A stretch of 64,000 nt of DNA from Calendula officinalis. Lineage: Eukaryota; Streptophyta; Magnoliopsida; Asterales; Asteraceae. Of the stretch, positions 20,145 to 33,854 are shown in pieces. The notes beneath the pieces were generated by a model. The model had not been told where the DNA came from and searched no databases. It was given only the letters and a program-made list of their open reading frames with translations. Positions within the stretch are counted from its first letter, which is position 1; each line of letters starts with the position of its first letter. Both the position numbers and the translations under genes were made by a program. The DNA is taken from NCBI GenBank assembly GCA_963853835.1, contig OY970821.1, positions 55,880,640-55,944,639 on the forward strand, in the 5' to 3' direction.

Positions 20145-23100
20145 AATATCCAAGATTGTGTGACAAAAGGTGCTATACTAAAACATTGATAACTTTCAGC
20201 TCGGGTGTCCGTTTAACGCCCACGAGTAACCAAAATAGCTGGTTCGTTCGTCACTGCCAAGAACAAGTTCGGCCCGAACTCTTCACTTTTCCCGGCCCGA
20301 ACTTCATTTTCGGCCCGAACTTCAACCTCGGCCCGAACTCCGACCTCGGCCCGAACATCATCCTCGTCCCGAACACCGAACTTCTGCCCGAACACCACTT
20401 CGGTCCGAACACCACTTCGGCCCGAACATCCCACTTCAGCCCGAACACCACTTTGGCCCGAACATCCCTCTTCGGCCCGAACTCTTCAATATCCAAGATT
20501 GTGTGACAAAAGGTGCTATACTAAAACATTCATAACTTTTAGCTCGGGTGTCCGTTTCACGCCCACGAGTAACTAAAATAGCTGGTTCGTTCGTCACTGC
20601 CAAGAACAAGTTCGGCGCGAACTCTTCACTGTTCCCGGCCCGAACTTCAACCTCTGCCCGAACTTCCACCTCGGCCCGAACTCCGACCTCGGCCCGAACT
20701 TCACACTCGGCCCGAACATCATCCTCGGCCCGAACACCGAACTTCGGCCCGAACACCACTTCGGGCCGAACACCACTCCGGCCCAAACATCCCACTTCGG
20801 CCCGAACATCCCTCTTCGGCCCGAACTCTTCAATATCCAAGATTGTGTGACAAAAGGTGCTATACTAAAACATTCATAACTTTCAGCTCGGGTGTCCGTT
20901 TAACGCCCACGAGTAACCAAAATAGTTGGTTCGTTCGTCACTGCCAAGAACAAGTTCGGCCCGAACTCTTCACTGTTCCCGGCCCGAACTTCATTTTCGG
21001 CCCGAACTTCAACCTCGGCCCGAACTTCAACCTCGGCCCGAACTCCGACCTCGGCCCGAACTTCAACCTCGGCCCGAACATCATCCTCGGCCCGAACACC
21101 GAACTTCGGCCCGAACATCACTTCGGCCCGAACACCACTTCGGCCCGAACATCCCACTTCGGCCCGAACACCACTTCGACCCGAACATCCCTCTTCGGCC
21201 CGAACTCTTCAATATCCAAGATTGTGTGACAAAAGCTACTATACTAAAACGTTCATAACTTTCAGCTCGGGTGTCCGTTTCACGCCCACGAGTGACCAAA
21301 ATAGCTGGTTCGTTCGTCCCTGCCAAGAACAAGTTCGGCCCGAACTCTTCACTGTTCCCGGCCCGAACTTCATTTTCGGCCCGAACTTCAACCTCGGCCC
21401 GAACTTCGACCTCGGCCCGAACTCCGACCTCGGCCCGAACTCCGACCTCGGCCCGAACATCATCCTCGGCCCGAACACCGAACTTCGGCCCGAACACCAC
21501 TTCGGCCCGAACACCACTTCGGCCCGAACATCCCACTTCGGCCCGAACACCACTTCGGCCCGAACATCCGTTTTCGGCCCGAACTCTTCAATATCCAAGA
21601 TTGTGTGACAAAAGGTTCATAACTTTCAGCTCGGGTGTCCGTTTCACGCCCACGAGTAACCAAAATAGCTGGTTCGTTCGTCACTGCCAAGAACAAGTTC
21701 GGCCCGAACTTCATTTTCAGCCCGAACTTCATCCTCGGGCCGAAGCTCAACCTCGGCCAGAACTCCGACCTCGGCCCGAACTTCAACCTCGGCCCGAACA
21801 TCATCCTCGGCCCGAACACCGAACTTCGGCCCGAACACCACTTCGGCCCGAACACCACTTCGGCCCGAACACCACTTCGGCCCGAACATCGCACTTCGGC
21901 CCGAACACCACTTCGGCCCGAACATCCCTCTTCGGCCCGAACTCTTCAATATCCAAGATTGTGTGACAAAAGGTGCTATACTAAAACATTCATAACTTTC
22001 AGCTCGGGTGTCCGTTTCACGCCCACGAGTAACCAAAATAGCTGGTTCGTTCGTCACTGCCAAGAACAAGTTCGGCCCGAACTCTTCACTGTTCCCGGCC
22101 CGAACTTCATTTTCGGCCCGAACATCAACCTCGGCCCGAACTCCAACCTCGGCCCGAACTCCGACCTCGGCCCGAACTCCGACCTCGGCCCGAACTTCAA
22201 CCTCGGCCCGAACATCATCCTCGGCCCGAACACCGAACTTCGGCCCGAACACCACTTTGGCCCGAACATCCCACTTCGGCCCGAACACCACTTCGGCCCG
22301 AACATCCCTCTTCGGCCCGAACTCTTCAATATCCAATATTGTGTGACAAAAGGTGCTATACTAAAACATTCATTACTTTCAGCTCGGGTGTCCGTTTCAC
22401 GCCGACGAGTAACCAAAATAGCTGGTTCGTTCGTCACTGCCAAGAACAAGTTCGGCCCGAACTCTTCACTGTTCCCGGCCCGAACTTCATTTTCGGCCCG
22501 AACTTCAACCTCGGCCCGAACTTCAACCTCGGCCCGAACTCCGACCTCGGCCCGAACTCCGACCTCGGCCCGAACAACATCGCACTTCGGCCCGAACACC
22601 ACTTCGGCCCGAACATCCCTCTTCGGCCCGAACTCTTCAATATCCAAGATTGTGTGACAAAACGTGCTATACTAAAACATTCATAACTTTCAGCTCGGGT
22701 GTCCGTTTCACGCCCACGAGTAACCAAAATAGCTGGTTCGTTCGTCACTGCCAAGAATAAGTTCGGCCCGAACTCTTCACTGTTCCCGGCCCGAACTTCA
22801 TTTTCGGCCCGAACTTCATCCTCGGCCCGAACTTCAACATCGGCCCGAACTCCGACCTCGGCCCGAACTTCAACCTCGGCCCGAACGTCATCCTCAGCCC
22901 GAACACCGAACTTCGGCCCGAACACCACTTCGGCCCGAACATCCCACTTCGGCCCGAACACCACTTCGGCCCGAACATCCCTCTTCGGCCCGAACTCTTC
23001 AATATCCAAGATTGTGTGACAAAAGGTGCTATACTAAAACATTCATAACTTTCAGCTCGGGAGTCCGTTTCACGCCCACGAGTAACCAAAATAACTGGTT

Positions 23101-24751
23101 CGTTCGTCACTGCCAAGAACAAGTTCGGCCCGAACTCTTCACTGTTCCCGGCCCGAACTTCATTTTCGGCCCGAACTTCAACCTCGGCCCGAACTCCGAC
23201 CTCGGCCCGAACTTCAACCTCGGCCAGAACATCATCCTCGGCCCGAACACCGAACTTCGGCCCGAACACCACTTCGGCCCGAATACCACTTCGGCCCGAA
23301 CCTTGCACTTCGGCCCGAACACCACTTCGGCCCGAACATCCCTCTTCGGCCCGAACTCTTCAATATCCAAGATTGTGTGACAAAAGGTGCTATACTAAAA
23401 CATTCATAACTTTCAGCTCGGGTGTCCGTTTCACGCCCACGAGTGACCAAAATAGCTGGTTCGTTCGTCACTGCCAAGAACAAGTTCGGCCCGAACTCTT
23501 CACTGTTCCCGGCCCGAACTTCATTTTCGGCCCGAACTTCAACCTCGGCCCGAACTTCAACCTCGGCCCGAACTCCGACCTCGGCCCGAACTTCAACCTC
23601 GGCCCGAACATCATCCTCGGCCCGAACACCGAACTTCAGCCCGAACACCACTTCGGCCCAAACACCACTTCGGCCCGAACATCGCACTTCGGCCCGAACA
23701 CCACTTCGGCCCGAACATCCCTCTTCGGCCCGAATTCTACAATATCCAAGATTGTGTGACAAAAGGTGCTATACTAAAACATTCATAGCTTTCAGCTCGG
23801 GTGTCCGTTTCACGCCCACGAGTAACCAAAATAGCTGGTTCGTTCGTCACTGCCAAGAACAAGTTCGGCCCGAACTCTTCACCGTTCCCGGCCCGAACTT
23901 CATTTTCGGCCCGAACTTCAACCTCGGCCCGAACTTCAACATCAGCCCGAACTCCGACCTCGGCCCGAATTTCAACCTCGGCCCGAACATCATCCTCGGC
24001 CCGAACACCGAACTTCGGCCCGAACACCACTTCGGCCCGAACACCACTTCGGCCCGAACATCGCACTTCGGCCCGAACACCACTTCGGCCCGAATATCCC
24101 TCTTCGGCCCGAACTCTTCAATATCCAAGATTGTGTGACAAAAGGTGCTATAGTAAAACATTCATAACTTTCAGCTCGGGTGTCCGTTTCACGCCCACGA
24201 GTAACCAAAATAGCTGGTTCGTTCGTCACTGCCAAGAATAAGTTCGGCCCGAACTCTTCACTGTTCCCGGCCCGAACTTCATTTCCGGCCCGAACTTCAA
24301 CCTCGGCCCGAACATCATCCTCGGCCCGAACACCGAACTTCGGCCCGAACACCACTTCGGCCCGAACATCGCACTTCGGCCCGAACACCACTTCGGCCCG
24401 AACATCCTCTTCGGCCCGAACTCTTCAATATCCAATATTGTGTGACAAAAGGTGCTATAGTAAAACATTCATAACTTTCAGCTCGGGTGTCCGTTTCACG
24501 CCCACAAGTAACCAAAATAGCTGGTTCGTTCGTCACTGCCAAGAATAAGTTCGGCCCGAACTCTTCACTGTTCCCGGCCCGAACTTCATTTCCGGCCCGA
24601 ACTTCAACCTCGGCCCGAACTCCGACCTCGGCCCGAACTTCAACCTCGGCCCGAACATCATCCTCGGCCCGAACACCACTTCGGCCCGAACATCGCACTT
24701 CGGCCCGAACACCACTTCGGCCCGAACATCCCTCTTCGGCCCGAACTCTTC
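20145..24751. repeat. Diverged monomers without clear higher-order period
   Basis: Markers at 20145, 20488, 20832, 21211, 21590, 21948, 22328, 22639, 23001, 23362, 23741, 24120 and 24427. The monomer at 21590-21947 has a 15-bp deletion in the core (near 21616), and the one at 22328-22638 lost several box units (near 22576). I could not pair these monomers into a repeating order; they look like older or less homogenised units. Confidence 0.75.
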
Positions 24752-27700
24752 AATATCCAAGATTGTGTGACAAAAGGTGCTATACTAAAACATTCATAAC
24801 TTTCAGCTCGGGTGTCCGTTTCACGCCCACGAGTAACCAAAATAGCTGGTTCGTTCGTCACTGCCAAGAACAAGTTCGGCCCGAACTCTTCACTGTTCCC
24901 GGCCCGAACTTCATTTTCGGCCCGAACTTCAACCTCGGCCCTAACTTCAACCTCGGCCCGAACTCCGACCTCGGCCCGAACTTCAACCTCGGCCCGAACA
25001 TCATCCTCGGCCCGAACACCGAACTTCGGCCCGAACACCACTTCGGCCCGAACATCCCACTTCGGCCCGAACACCACTTCGGCCCGAACATCCCTCTTCG
25101 GCCCGAACTCTTCAATATCCAATATTGTGTGACAAAAGGTGCTATAGTAAAACATTCATAACTTTCAGCTCGGTTGTCCGTTTCACGCCCACAAGTAACC
25201 AAAATAGCTGGTTCGTTCGTCACTGCCAAGAATAAGTTCGGCCCGAACTCTTCACTGTTCCCGGCCCGAACTTCATTTTCGGCCCGAACTTCAACCTCGG
25301 CCCGAACTTCAACCTCGGCCCGAACTCCGACCTCGGCCCGAACTTCCACCTCGGCCCGAACATCATCCTCGGCCTGAACACCGAACTTCGGCCCGAACAC
25401 CACTTTGGCCCGAACACCACTTCGGACCGAACATCCCACTTAGGCCCGAACACCACTTCTGCCCGAACATCCCTCTTCGGCCCGAACTCCTCAATATCCA
25501 ATATTGTGTAACAAAAGGTGCTATAATAAAACATTCATAACTTTCAGCTCGGGTGTCCGTTTCACGCCCTCGAATAACCAAAATAGCTGGTTCGTTCGTC
25601 ACTGTCAAGAACAAGTTCGGCCCGAACTCTTCACTGTTCCCGGCCCGAACTTCATTTCCGGCCCGAACTTCAACCTCGGCCCGAACTCCGACCTCGGCCC
25701 GAACTTCAACCTCGGCCCGAACATCATCCTCGGCCCGAACACCGAACTTCGGCCCGAACACCACTTCGGCCCGAACATCGCACTTCGGCCCGAACACCAC
25801 TTCGGCCCGAACATCCCTCTTCGGCCCGAACTCTTCAATATCCAAGATTGTGTGACAAAAGGTGCTATACTAAAACATTCATAACTTTCAGCTCGGGTGT
25901 CCGTTTCACGCCCACGAGTAACCAAAATAGCTGGTTCGTTCGTCACTGCCAAGAACAAGTTCGGCCCGAACTCTTCACTGTTCCCGGCCCGAACTTCATT
26001 TTCGGCCCGAACTTCAAGCTCGGCCCGAACTTCAACCTCGGCCCGAACTCCGACCTCGGCCCGAACTTCAACCTCGGCCCGAACATCATCCTCGGCCCGA
26101 ACACCGAACTTCGGCCCGAACACCACTTCGGCCCGAACATCCCACTTCGGCCCGAACACCACTTCGGCCCGAACTCTTCAATATCCAATATTGTGTGACA
26201 AAAGGTGCTATAGTAAAACATTCATAACTTTCAGCTCGGGTGTCCGTTTCACGCCCACGAGTAACCAAAATAGCTTGTTCGTTCGTCACTGCCAAGAATA
26301 AGTTCGGCCCGAACTCTTCACTGTTCCCGGCCCGAACTTCATTTTCGGCCCGAACTTCAACCTCGGCCTGAAACTTCAACCTCGGCCCGAACTCCGACCT
26401 CGGCCCGAACTTCAACCTCGGCCCGAACATCGTCCTCGGACTGAACACCGAACTTCGGCCCGAACACCACTTTGGCCCGAACACCACTTCGGCCCGAACA
26501 TCCCACTTAGGCCCGAACACCACTTCTGCCCGAACATCCCTCTTCGGCCCGAACTCTTCAATATCCAATATTGTGTAACAAAAGGTGCTATAATAAAACA
26601 TTCATAACTTTCAGCTCGGGTGTCCGTTTCACGCCCACGAATAACCAAAATAGCTGGTTCGTTCGTCACTGTCAAGAACAAGTTCGGCCCGAACTCTTCA
26701 CTGTTCCCGGCCCGAACTTCATTTCCGGCCCGAACTTCAACCTCGGCCCGAACTCCGACCTCGGCCCGAACTTCAACCTCGGCCCGAACATCATCCTCGG
26801 CCCGAACACCGAACTTCGGCCCGAACACCACTTCGGCCCGAACATCGCACTTCGGCCCGAACACCACTTCGGCCCGAACATCCCTCTTCGGCCCGAACTC
26901 TTCAATATCCAAGATTGTGTGACAAAAGGTGCTATACTAAAACATTCATAACTTTCAGCTCCGGTGTCCGTTTCACGCCCACGAGTAACCAAACTAGCTG
27001 GTTCGTTCGTCACTGCCAAGAACAAGTTCGGCCCGAACTCTTCACTGTTCCCGGCCCGAACTTCATTTTCGGCCCGAACTTCAACCTCGGCCCGAACTTC
27101 AACCTCGGCCCGAACTCCGACCTCGGCCCGAACTTCAACCTCGGCCCGAACATCATCCTCGGCCCGAACACCGAACTTCGGCCCGAACACCACTTCGGCC
27201 CGAACATCCCACTTCGGCCCGAACACCACTTCGGCCCGAACATCCCTCTTCGGCCCGAACTCTTCAATATCCAATATTGTGTGACAAAAGGTGCTATAGT
27301 AAAACATTCATAACTTTCAGCTCGGGTGTCCGTTTCACGCCCACGAGTAACCAAAATAGCTGGTTCGTTCGTCACTGCCAAGAATAAGTTCGGCCCGAAC
27401 TCTTCACTGTTCCCGGCCCGAACTTCATTTTCGGCCCGAACTTCAACCTCGGCTCGAACTCCGACCTCGGCCCGAACTTCAACCTCGGCCCGAACATCGT
27501 CCTCGGCCTGAACACCGAACTTCGGCCCGAACACCACTTTGGCCCGAACACCACTTCGGCCCGAACATCCCACTTAGGCCCGAACACCACTTCTGCCCGA
27601 ACATCCCTCTTCGGCCCGAACTCTTCAATATCCAATATTGTGTAACAAAAGGTGCTATAATAAAACATTCATAACTTTCAGCTCGGGTGTCCGTTTCACG

Positions 27701-28349
27701 CCCACGAATAACCAAAATAGCTGGTTCGTTCGTCACTGTCAAGAACAAGTTCGACCCGAACTCTTCACTGTTCCCGGCCCGAACTTCATTTCCGGCCCGA
27801 ACTTCAACCTCGGCCCGAACTCTGACCTCGGCCCGAACTTCAACCTCGGCCCGAACATCATCCTCGGCCCGAACACCGAACTTCGGCCCGAACACCACTT
27901 CGGCCCGAACATCCCACTTCGGCCCGAACACCACTTCGGCCCGAACATCCCTCTTCGGCCCGAACTCTTCAATATCCAATATTGTGTGACAAAAGGTGCT
28001 ATAGTAAAACATTCATAACTTTCAGCTCGGGTGTCCGTTTCACGCCCACGAGTAACCAAAATAGCTGGTTCGTTCGTCACTGCCAAGAATAAGTTCGGCC
28101 CGAACTCTTCACTGTTCCCGGCCCGAACTTCATTTTCGGCCCGAACTTCAACCTCGGCCCGAACTTCAACCTCGGCCCGAACTCCGACCTCGGCCCGAAC
28201 TTCAACCTCGGCCCGAACATCATCCTCGGCCTGAACACCGAACTTCGGCCCGAACACCACTTTGGCCCGAACACCACTTCGGCCCGAACATCGCACTTCG
28301 GTCCGAACACCACTTCGGCCCGAACATCCCTCTTCGGCCCGAACTCTTC
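24752..28349. repeat. Trimer higher-order repeat, left block
   Basis: Three monomer types repeat in the order 2-3-1: 24752, 25114, 25493; 25837, 26180, 26560; 26904, 27266, 27627; then a lone type 3 at 27971. Type 1 carries GTGTAACAAAAGG, CTATAATAAAAC, 'actgtcaag' and a TTCATTTCCGG box; type 3 carries CTATAGTAAAAC and 'aataagttcgg'. Periods are 1,085, 1,067 and 1,067 bp. Confidence 0.85.
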
Positions 28350-30137
28350 AATATCCAAGATTGTGTGACAAAAGGTGCTATACTAAAACATTCATAACTT
28401 TCAGCTCGGGTGTCCGTTTCACGCCCACGAGTAACCAAAATAGCTGGTTCGTTCGTCACTGCCAAGAACAAGTTCGGCCCGAACTCTTCACTGTTCCCGG
28501 CCCGAACTTCATTTTCGGCCCGAACTTCAACCTCGGCCCGAACTCCGACCTCGGCCCGAACTTCAACCTCGGCCCGAACATCATCCTCGGCCCGAACACC
28601 GAACTTCGGCCCGAACACCACTTCGGCCCGAACACCACTTCGGCCCGAACCTTGCACTTCGGCCCGAACACCACTTCGGCCCGAACATCCCTCTTCGGCC
28701 CGAACTCTTCAATATCCAAGATTGTGTGACAAAAGGTGCTATACTAAAACATTCATAACTTTCAGCTCGTGTGTCCGTTTCACGCCCACGAGTAACCAAA
28801 ATAGTTGGTTCGTTCGTCACTGCCAAGAACAAGTTCGGCCCGAACTCTTCACTGTTCCCGACCCGAACTTCATTTTCGGCCCGAACTTCAACCTCGGCCC
28901 GAACTTCAACCTCGGCCCGAACTCCGACCTCGGCCCAAACTTCAACCTCGGCCCGAACATCATCCTCGGCCCGAACACCGAACTTCGGCCCGAACACCAC
29001 TTTGGCCCGAACACCACTTCGGCCCGAACATCGCACTTCGGCCCGAACACCACTTCGGCCCGAACATCCCTCTTCGGCCCGAACTCTTCAATATCCAAGA
29101 TTGTGTGACAAAAGGGGCTATACTAAAACATTCATAACTTTCAGCTCGGGTGTCCGTTTCACGCCCACGAGTAACCAAAATAGCTGGTTCGTTCGTCACT
29201 GCCAAGAACAAGTTCGGCCCGAACTCTTCACTGTTCCCGGCCCGAACTTCATTTTCGGCCCGAACTTCAACCTCGGCCTGAACTTCAACATCGGCCCGAA
29301 CTTCGACCTCGGCCCGAACTTCAACCTCGGCCAGAACATCATCCTCGGCCCGAACACCGAACTTCGGCCCGAACACCACTTCGGCCCGAACATCGCACTT
29401 CGGCCCGAACACCACTTCGGCCCGAACATCCCTCTTCGGCCCGAACTCTTCAATATCCAAGATTGTGTGACAAAAGGTGCTATACTAAAACATTCATAAC
29501 TTTCAGCTCGGGTGTCCGTTTCACGCCCACGAGTAACCAAAATAGCTGGTTCGTTCGTCACTGCCAAGAATAAGTTCGGCCCGAACTCTTCACTGTTCCC
29601 GGCCCGAACTTCATTTTCGGCCCGAACATCAACCTCGGCCCGAACTTCAACCTCGGCCCGAACTCCGACCTCAGCCCAAACTTCATCCTCGGCCCGAACA
29701 CCGAACTTCGGCCCGAACACCACTTTGGCCCGAACACCACTTCGGCCCGAACATCCCACTTAGGCCCGAACACCACTTCGGCCCGAACTCTTCAATATCC
29801 AAGATTGTGTGACAAAAGGTGCTATACTAAAACATTCATAACTTTCAGCTCGGGTGTCCGTTTCACGCCCACGAGTAACCAAAATAGCTGGTTCGTTCGT
29901 CACTGCCAAGAATAAGTTCGGCCCGAACTCTTCACTGTTCCCGGCCCGAACTTCATTTTCGGCCCGAACTTCAACCTCGGCCCGAACTCCGACCTCGGCC
30001 CGAACTTCAACCTCGGCCCGAACATCATCCTCGGCCCGAACACCGAACTTCGGCCCCAACACCACTTCGGCCCGAACATCGCACTTCGGCCCGAACACCA
30101 CTTCGGCCCGAACATCCCTCTTTGGCCCGAACTCTTC
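28350..30137. repeat. Monomers linking trimer and decamer blocks
   Basis: Markers at 28350, 28711, 29090, 29452 and 29794. Tags include 'aaccttgcac' (first), 'gctcgtgtgtcc' with 'atagttgg' (second) and 'acaaaaggggc' just after the third marker. The same tags in the same order follow the right trimer block at 56319, 56696, 57075 and 57454. Confidence 0.8.
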
Positions 30138-33100
30138 AATATCCAAGATTGTGTGACAAAAGGTGCTATACTAAAACATTCATAACTTTCAGCTCGGGTG
30201 TCCGTTTCACGCCCACGAGTAACCAAAATAGCTGGTTCGTTCGTCACTGCCAAGAACAAGTTCGGCCCGAACTCTTCACTGTTCCCGGCCCGAACTTCAT
30301 TTTCGGCCCGAACTTCAACCTCGGCCTGAACTTCAACATCGGCCCGAACTCCGACCTCGGCCCGAACTTCAACCTCGGCCAGAACATCATCCTCGGCCCG
30401 AACACCGAACTTCGGCCCGAACACCACTTCGGCCCGAACATCGCACTTCGGTCCGAACATCCCTCTTCGGCCCGAACTCTTCAATATCCAAGATTGTGTG
30501 ACAAAAGATGCTATACTAAAACATTCATAACTTTCAGCTCGGGTGTCCGTTTCACGCCCACGAGTAACCAAAATAGCTGGTTCGTTCGTCACTGCCAAGA
30601 ACAAGTTCGGCCCGAACTCTTCACTGTTCCCGGCCCGAACTTCATTTTCGGCCCGAACTTCAACCTCGGCCCGAACTCCGACCTCGGCCCGAACTTCAAC
30701 CTCGGCCCGAACATCATCCTCGGCCCGAACACCGAACTTTGGCCCGAACACCACTTCGGCCCGAACACCACTTCGGCCCGAACCTTGCACTTCGGCCCGA
30801 ACACCACTTCGGCCCGAACATCCCTCTTCGGCCCGAACTCTTCAATATCCAAGATTGTGTGACAAAAGGTGCTATACTAAACATTCATAACTTTCAGCTC
30901 GGGTGTCCGTTTCACGCCCACGAGTAACCAAAATAGCTGGTTCGTTCGTCATTGCCAAGAACAAGTTCGGCCCGAACTTTTCACTGTTCCCGGCCCGAAC
31001 TTCATTTTCGGCCCGAACTTCAACCTCGGCCCGAACTCCGACCTCGGCCCGAACTTCAACCTCGGCCCGAACATCATCCTCGGCCCGAACACCGAACTTC
31101 GGCCCGAACACCACTTCGGCCCGAACACCACTTCGGCCCGAACATCGCACTTCGGCCCGAACACCACTTCGGCCCGAACATCCCTCTTCGGCCCGAACTC
31201 TACAATATCCAAGATTGTGTGACAAAAGGTGCTATACTAAAACATTCATAACTTTCAGCTCGGGTGTCCGTTTCACGCCCACGAGTAACCAAAATAGCTG
31301 GTTCGTTCATCACTGCCAAGAACATGTTCGGCCCGAACTCTTCACTGTTCCCGGCCCGAACTTCATTTTCGGCCCGAACTTCAACCTCGGCCCGAACTTC
31401 AACCTCGGCCCGAACTCCGACCTCGGCCCGATCTTCAACCTCGGCCCGAACATCATCCTCGGCCAGAACACCGAACTTCGGCCCGAACACCACTTCGGCC
31501 CGAACACCACTTCGGCCCGAACATCCCACTTCGGCCCGAACACCACTTCGGCCCGAACATCCCTCTTCGGCCCGAACTCTTCAATATCCAATATTGTGTG
31601 ACAAAAGGTGCTATACTAAAACATTCATAACTTTCAGCTCGGGTGTCCGTTTCACGCCCACGAGTAACCAAAATAGCTGGTTCGTTCGTCACTGCCAAGA
31701 ACAAGTTCGGCCCGAACTCTTCACTGTTCCCGGCCCAAACTTCATTTTCGGCCCGAACTTCAACCTCGGCCCGAACTTCAACCTCGGCCCGAACTCCGAC
31801 CTCGGCCCGAACTTCAACCTCTGCCCGAACATCATCCTCGGCCCGAACACCGAACTTCGGCCCGAACACCACTTCGGCCCGAACGCACTTCGGCCCGAAC
31901 ATCCCACTTCGGCCCGAACACCACTTCGGCCCGAACATCCCTCTTCGGCCCGAACTCTTCAATATCCAATATTGTGTGACAAAAGGTGCTATACTAAAAC
32001 ATTCATAACTTTCAGCTCGGGTGTCCGTTTCACGCCCACGAGTAACCAAAATAGCTGGTTCGTTCGTCACTGCCAAGAACAAGTTCGGCCCGAACTCTTC
32101 ACTGTTCCCGGCCCGAACTTCATTTTCGGCCCGAACTTCAACCTTGGCCCGAACTCCGACCTCGGCCCGAACTTCAACCTCGGCCCGAACATCATCCTCG
32201 GCCCGAACACCGAACTTCGGCCCGAACTCCACTTCGGCCCGAACACCACTTCGGCCCGAACACCACTTCGGCCCGAACCTTGCACTTCGGCCCGAACACC
32301 ACTTCGGCCCGAACATCCCTCTTCGGCCCGAACTCTTCAATATCCAAGATTGTGTGACAAAAGGTGCTATACTAAAACATTCATAACTTTCAGCTCGTGT
32401 GTCCGTTTCACGCCCACGAGTAACCAAAATAGTTGGTTCGTTCGTCACTGCCAAGAACAGGTTCGGCCCAAACTCTTCACTGTTCCCGGCCCGAACTTAA
32501 TTTTCGGCCCGAACTTCAACCTCGGCCCGAACTTCAACCTCGGCCCGAACTCCGACCTCGGCCCGAACTTCAACCTCGGCCCGAAGATCATCCTCGGCCC
32601 GAACACCGAACTTCGGCACGAACACCACTTCGGCCCGAACACCACTTCGGCTCGAACATCGCACTTCGGCCCGAACACCACTTCGGCCCGAACATCCCTC
32701 TTCGGCCCGAACTCTTCAATATCCAAGATTGTGTGACAAAATGTGCTATACTAAAACATTCATAACTTTCAGCTCGGGTGTCCGTTTCACGCCCACGAGT
32801 AACCAAAATAGCTGGTTCGTTCGTCACTTCCAAGAACAAGTTCGGCCCGAATTCTTCACTGTTCCCGGCCCGAACTTCATTTTCGGCCCGAACTTCAACC
32901 TCGGCCTGAACTTCAACATCGGCCCGAACTCCGACCTCGGCCCGAACTTCAACCCCGGCCAGAACATCATCCTCGGCCCGAACACCGAACTTCGGCCTGA
33001 ACACCAATTCGGCCCGAACACCACTTCGGCCCGAACATCGCACTTCGGGCCGAACACCACTTCGGCCCGAACATCCCTCTTCGGCCCGAACTCTTCAATA

Positions 33101-33854
33101 TCCAAGATTGTGTGACAAAAGGTGCTATACTAAAACATTCATCACTTTCAGCTCGGGTGTCCGTTTCACGCCCACGAGTAACCAAAATAGCTGGTTCGTT
33201 CGTCACTGCCAAGAACAAGTTCGGCCCGAACTCTTCACTGTTCCCGACCCGAACTTCATTTTCGGCCCGAACTTCAACCTCGGCCTGAACTTCAACATCG
33301 GCCCGAACTCCGACCTCGGCCCGAACTTCAACCTCGGCCAGAACATCATCCTCGGCCCGAACACCGAACTTCGGCCCGAACACCACTTCGGCCCGAACAC
33401 CACTTCGGCCCGAACATCGCACTTCGGCCCGAACACCACTTCGGCCCGAACATCCCTCAACGGCCCGAACTCTTCAATATCCAAGATTGTGTGACAAAAG
33501 GTGCTATACTAAAACATTCATAACTTTCAGCTCGGGTGTCCGTTTCACGCCCACGAGTAACCAAAATAGCTGGTTCGTTCGTCACTGCCAAGAACAAGTT
33601 CGGCCCGAACTCTTCACTGTTCCCGGCCCGAACTTCATTTTCGGCCCGAACTTCAACCTCGGCCTGAACTTCAACATCGGCCCGAACTCCGACCTCGGCC
33701 CGAACTTCAACCTCGGCCAGAACATCATCCTCGGCCCGAACACCGAACTTCGGCCCGAACACCACTTCGGCCCGAACACCACTTCGGCCCGAACATCGCA
33801 CTTCGGCCCGAACACCACTTCGGCCCGAACATCCCTCTTTGGCCCGAACTCTTC
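30138..33854. repeat. Decamer higher-order repeat, full copy 1 (a-j)
   Basis: Ten distinguishable monomers start at 30138 (a), 30483 (b), 30843 (c), 31204 (d), 31583 (e), 31961 (f), 32340 (g), 32718 (h), 33097 (i) and 33476 (j); total 3,717 bp. Tags: a has GGCCTGAAC and 'cacttcggtccg'; b has 'aactttggcccg' and 'aaccttgcac'; c has a one-base core deletion CTATACTAAACATTC and 'ctctacaata'; d has 'aacatgttcgg'; e has 'cgaacgcacttcgg'; f has 'aaccttggcccg'; g has 'gctcgtgtgtcc'; h has 'cacttccaag' and 'cttcgggccg'; j ends with 'ctctttggcccg'. Confidence 0.85.
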
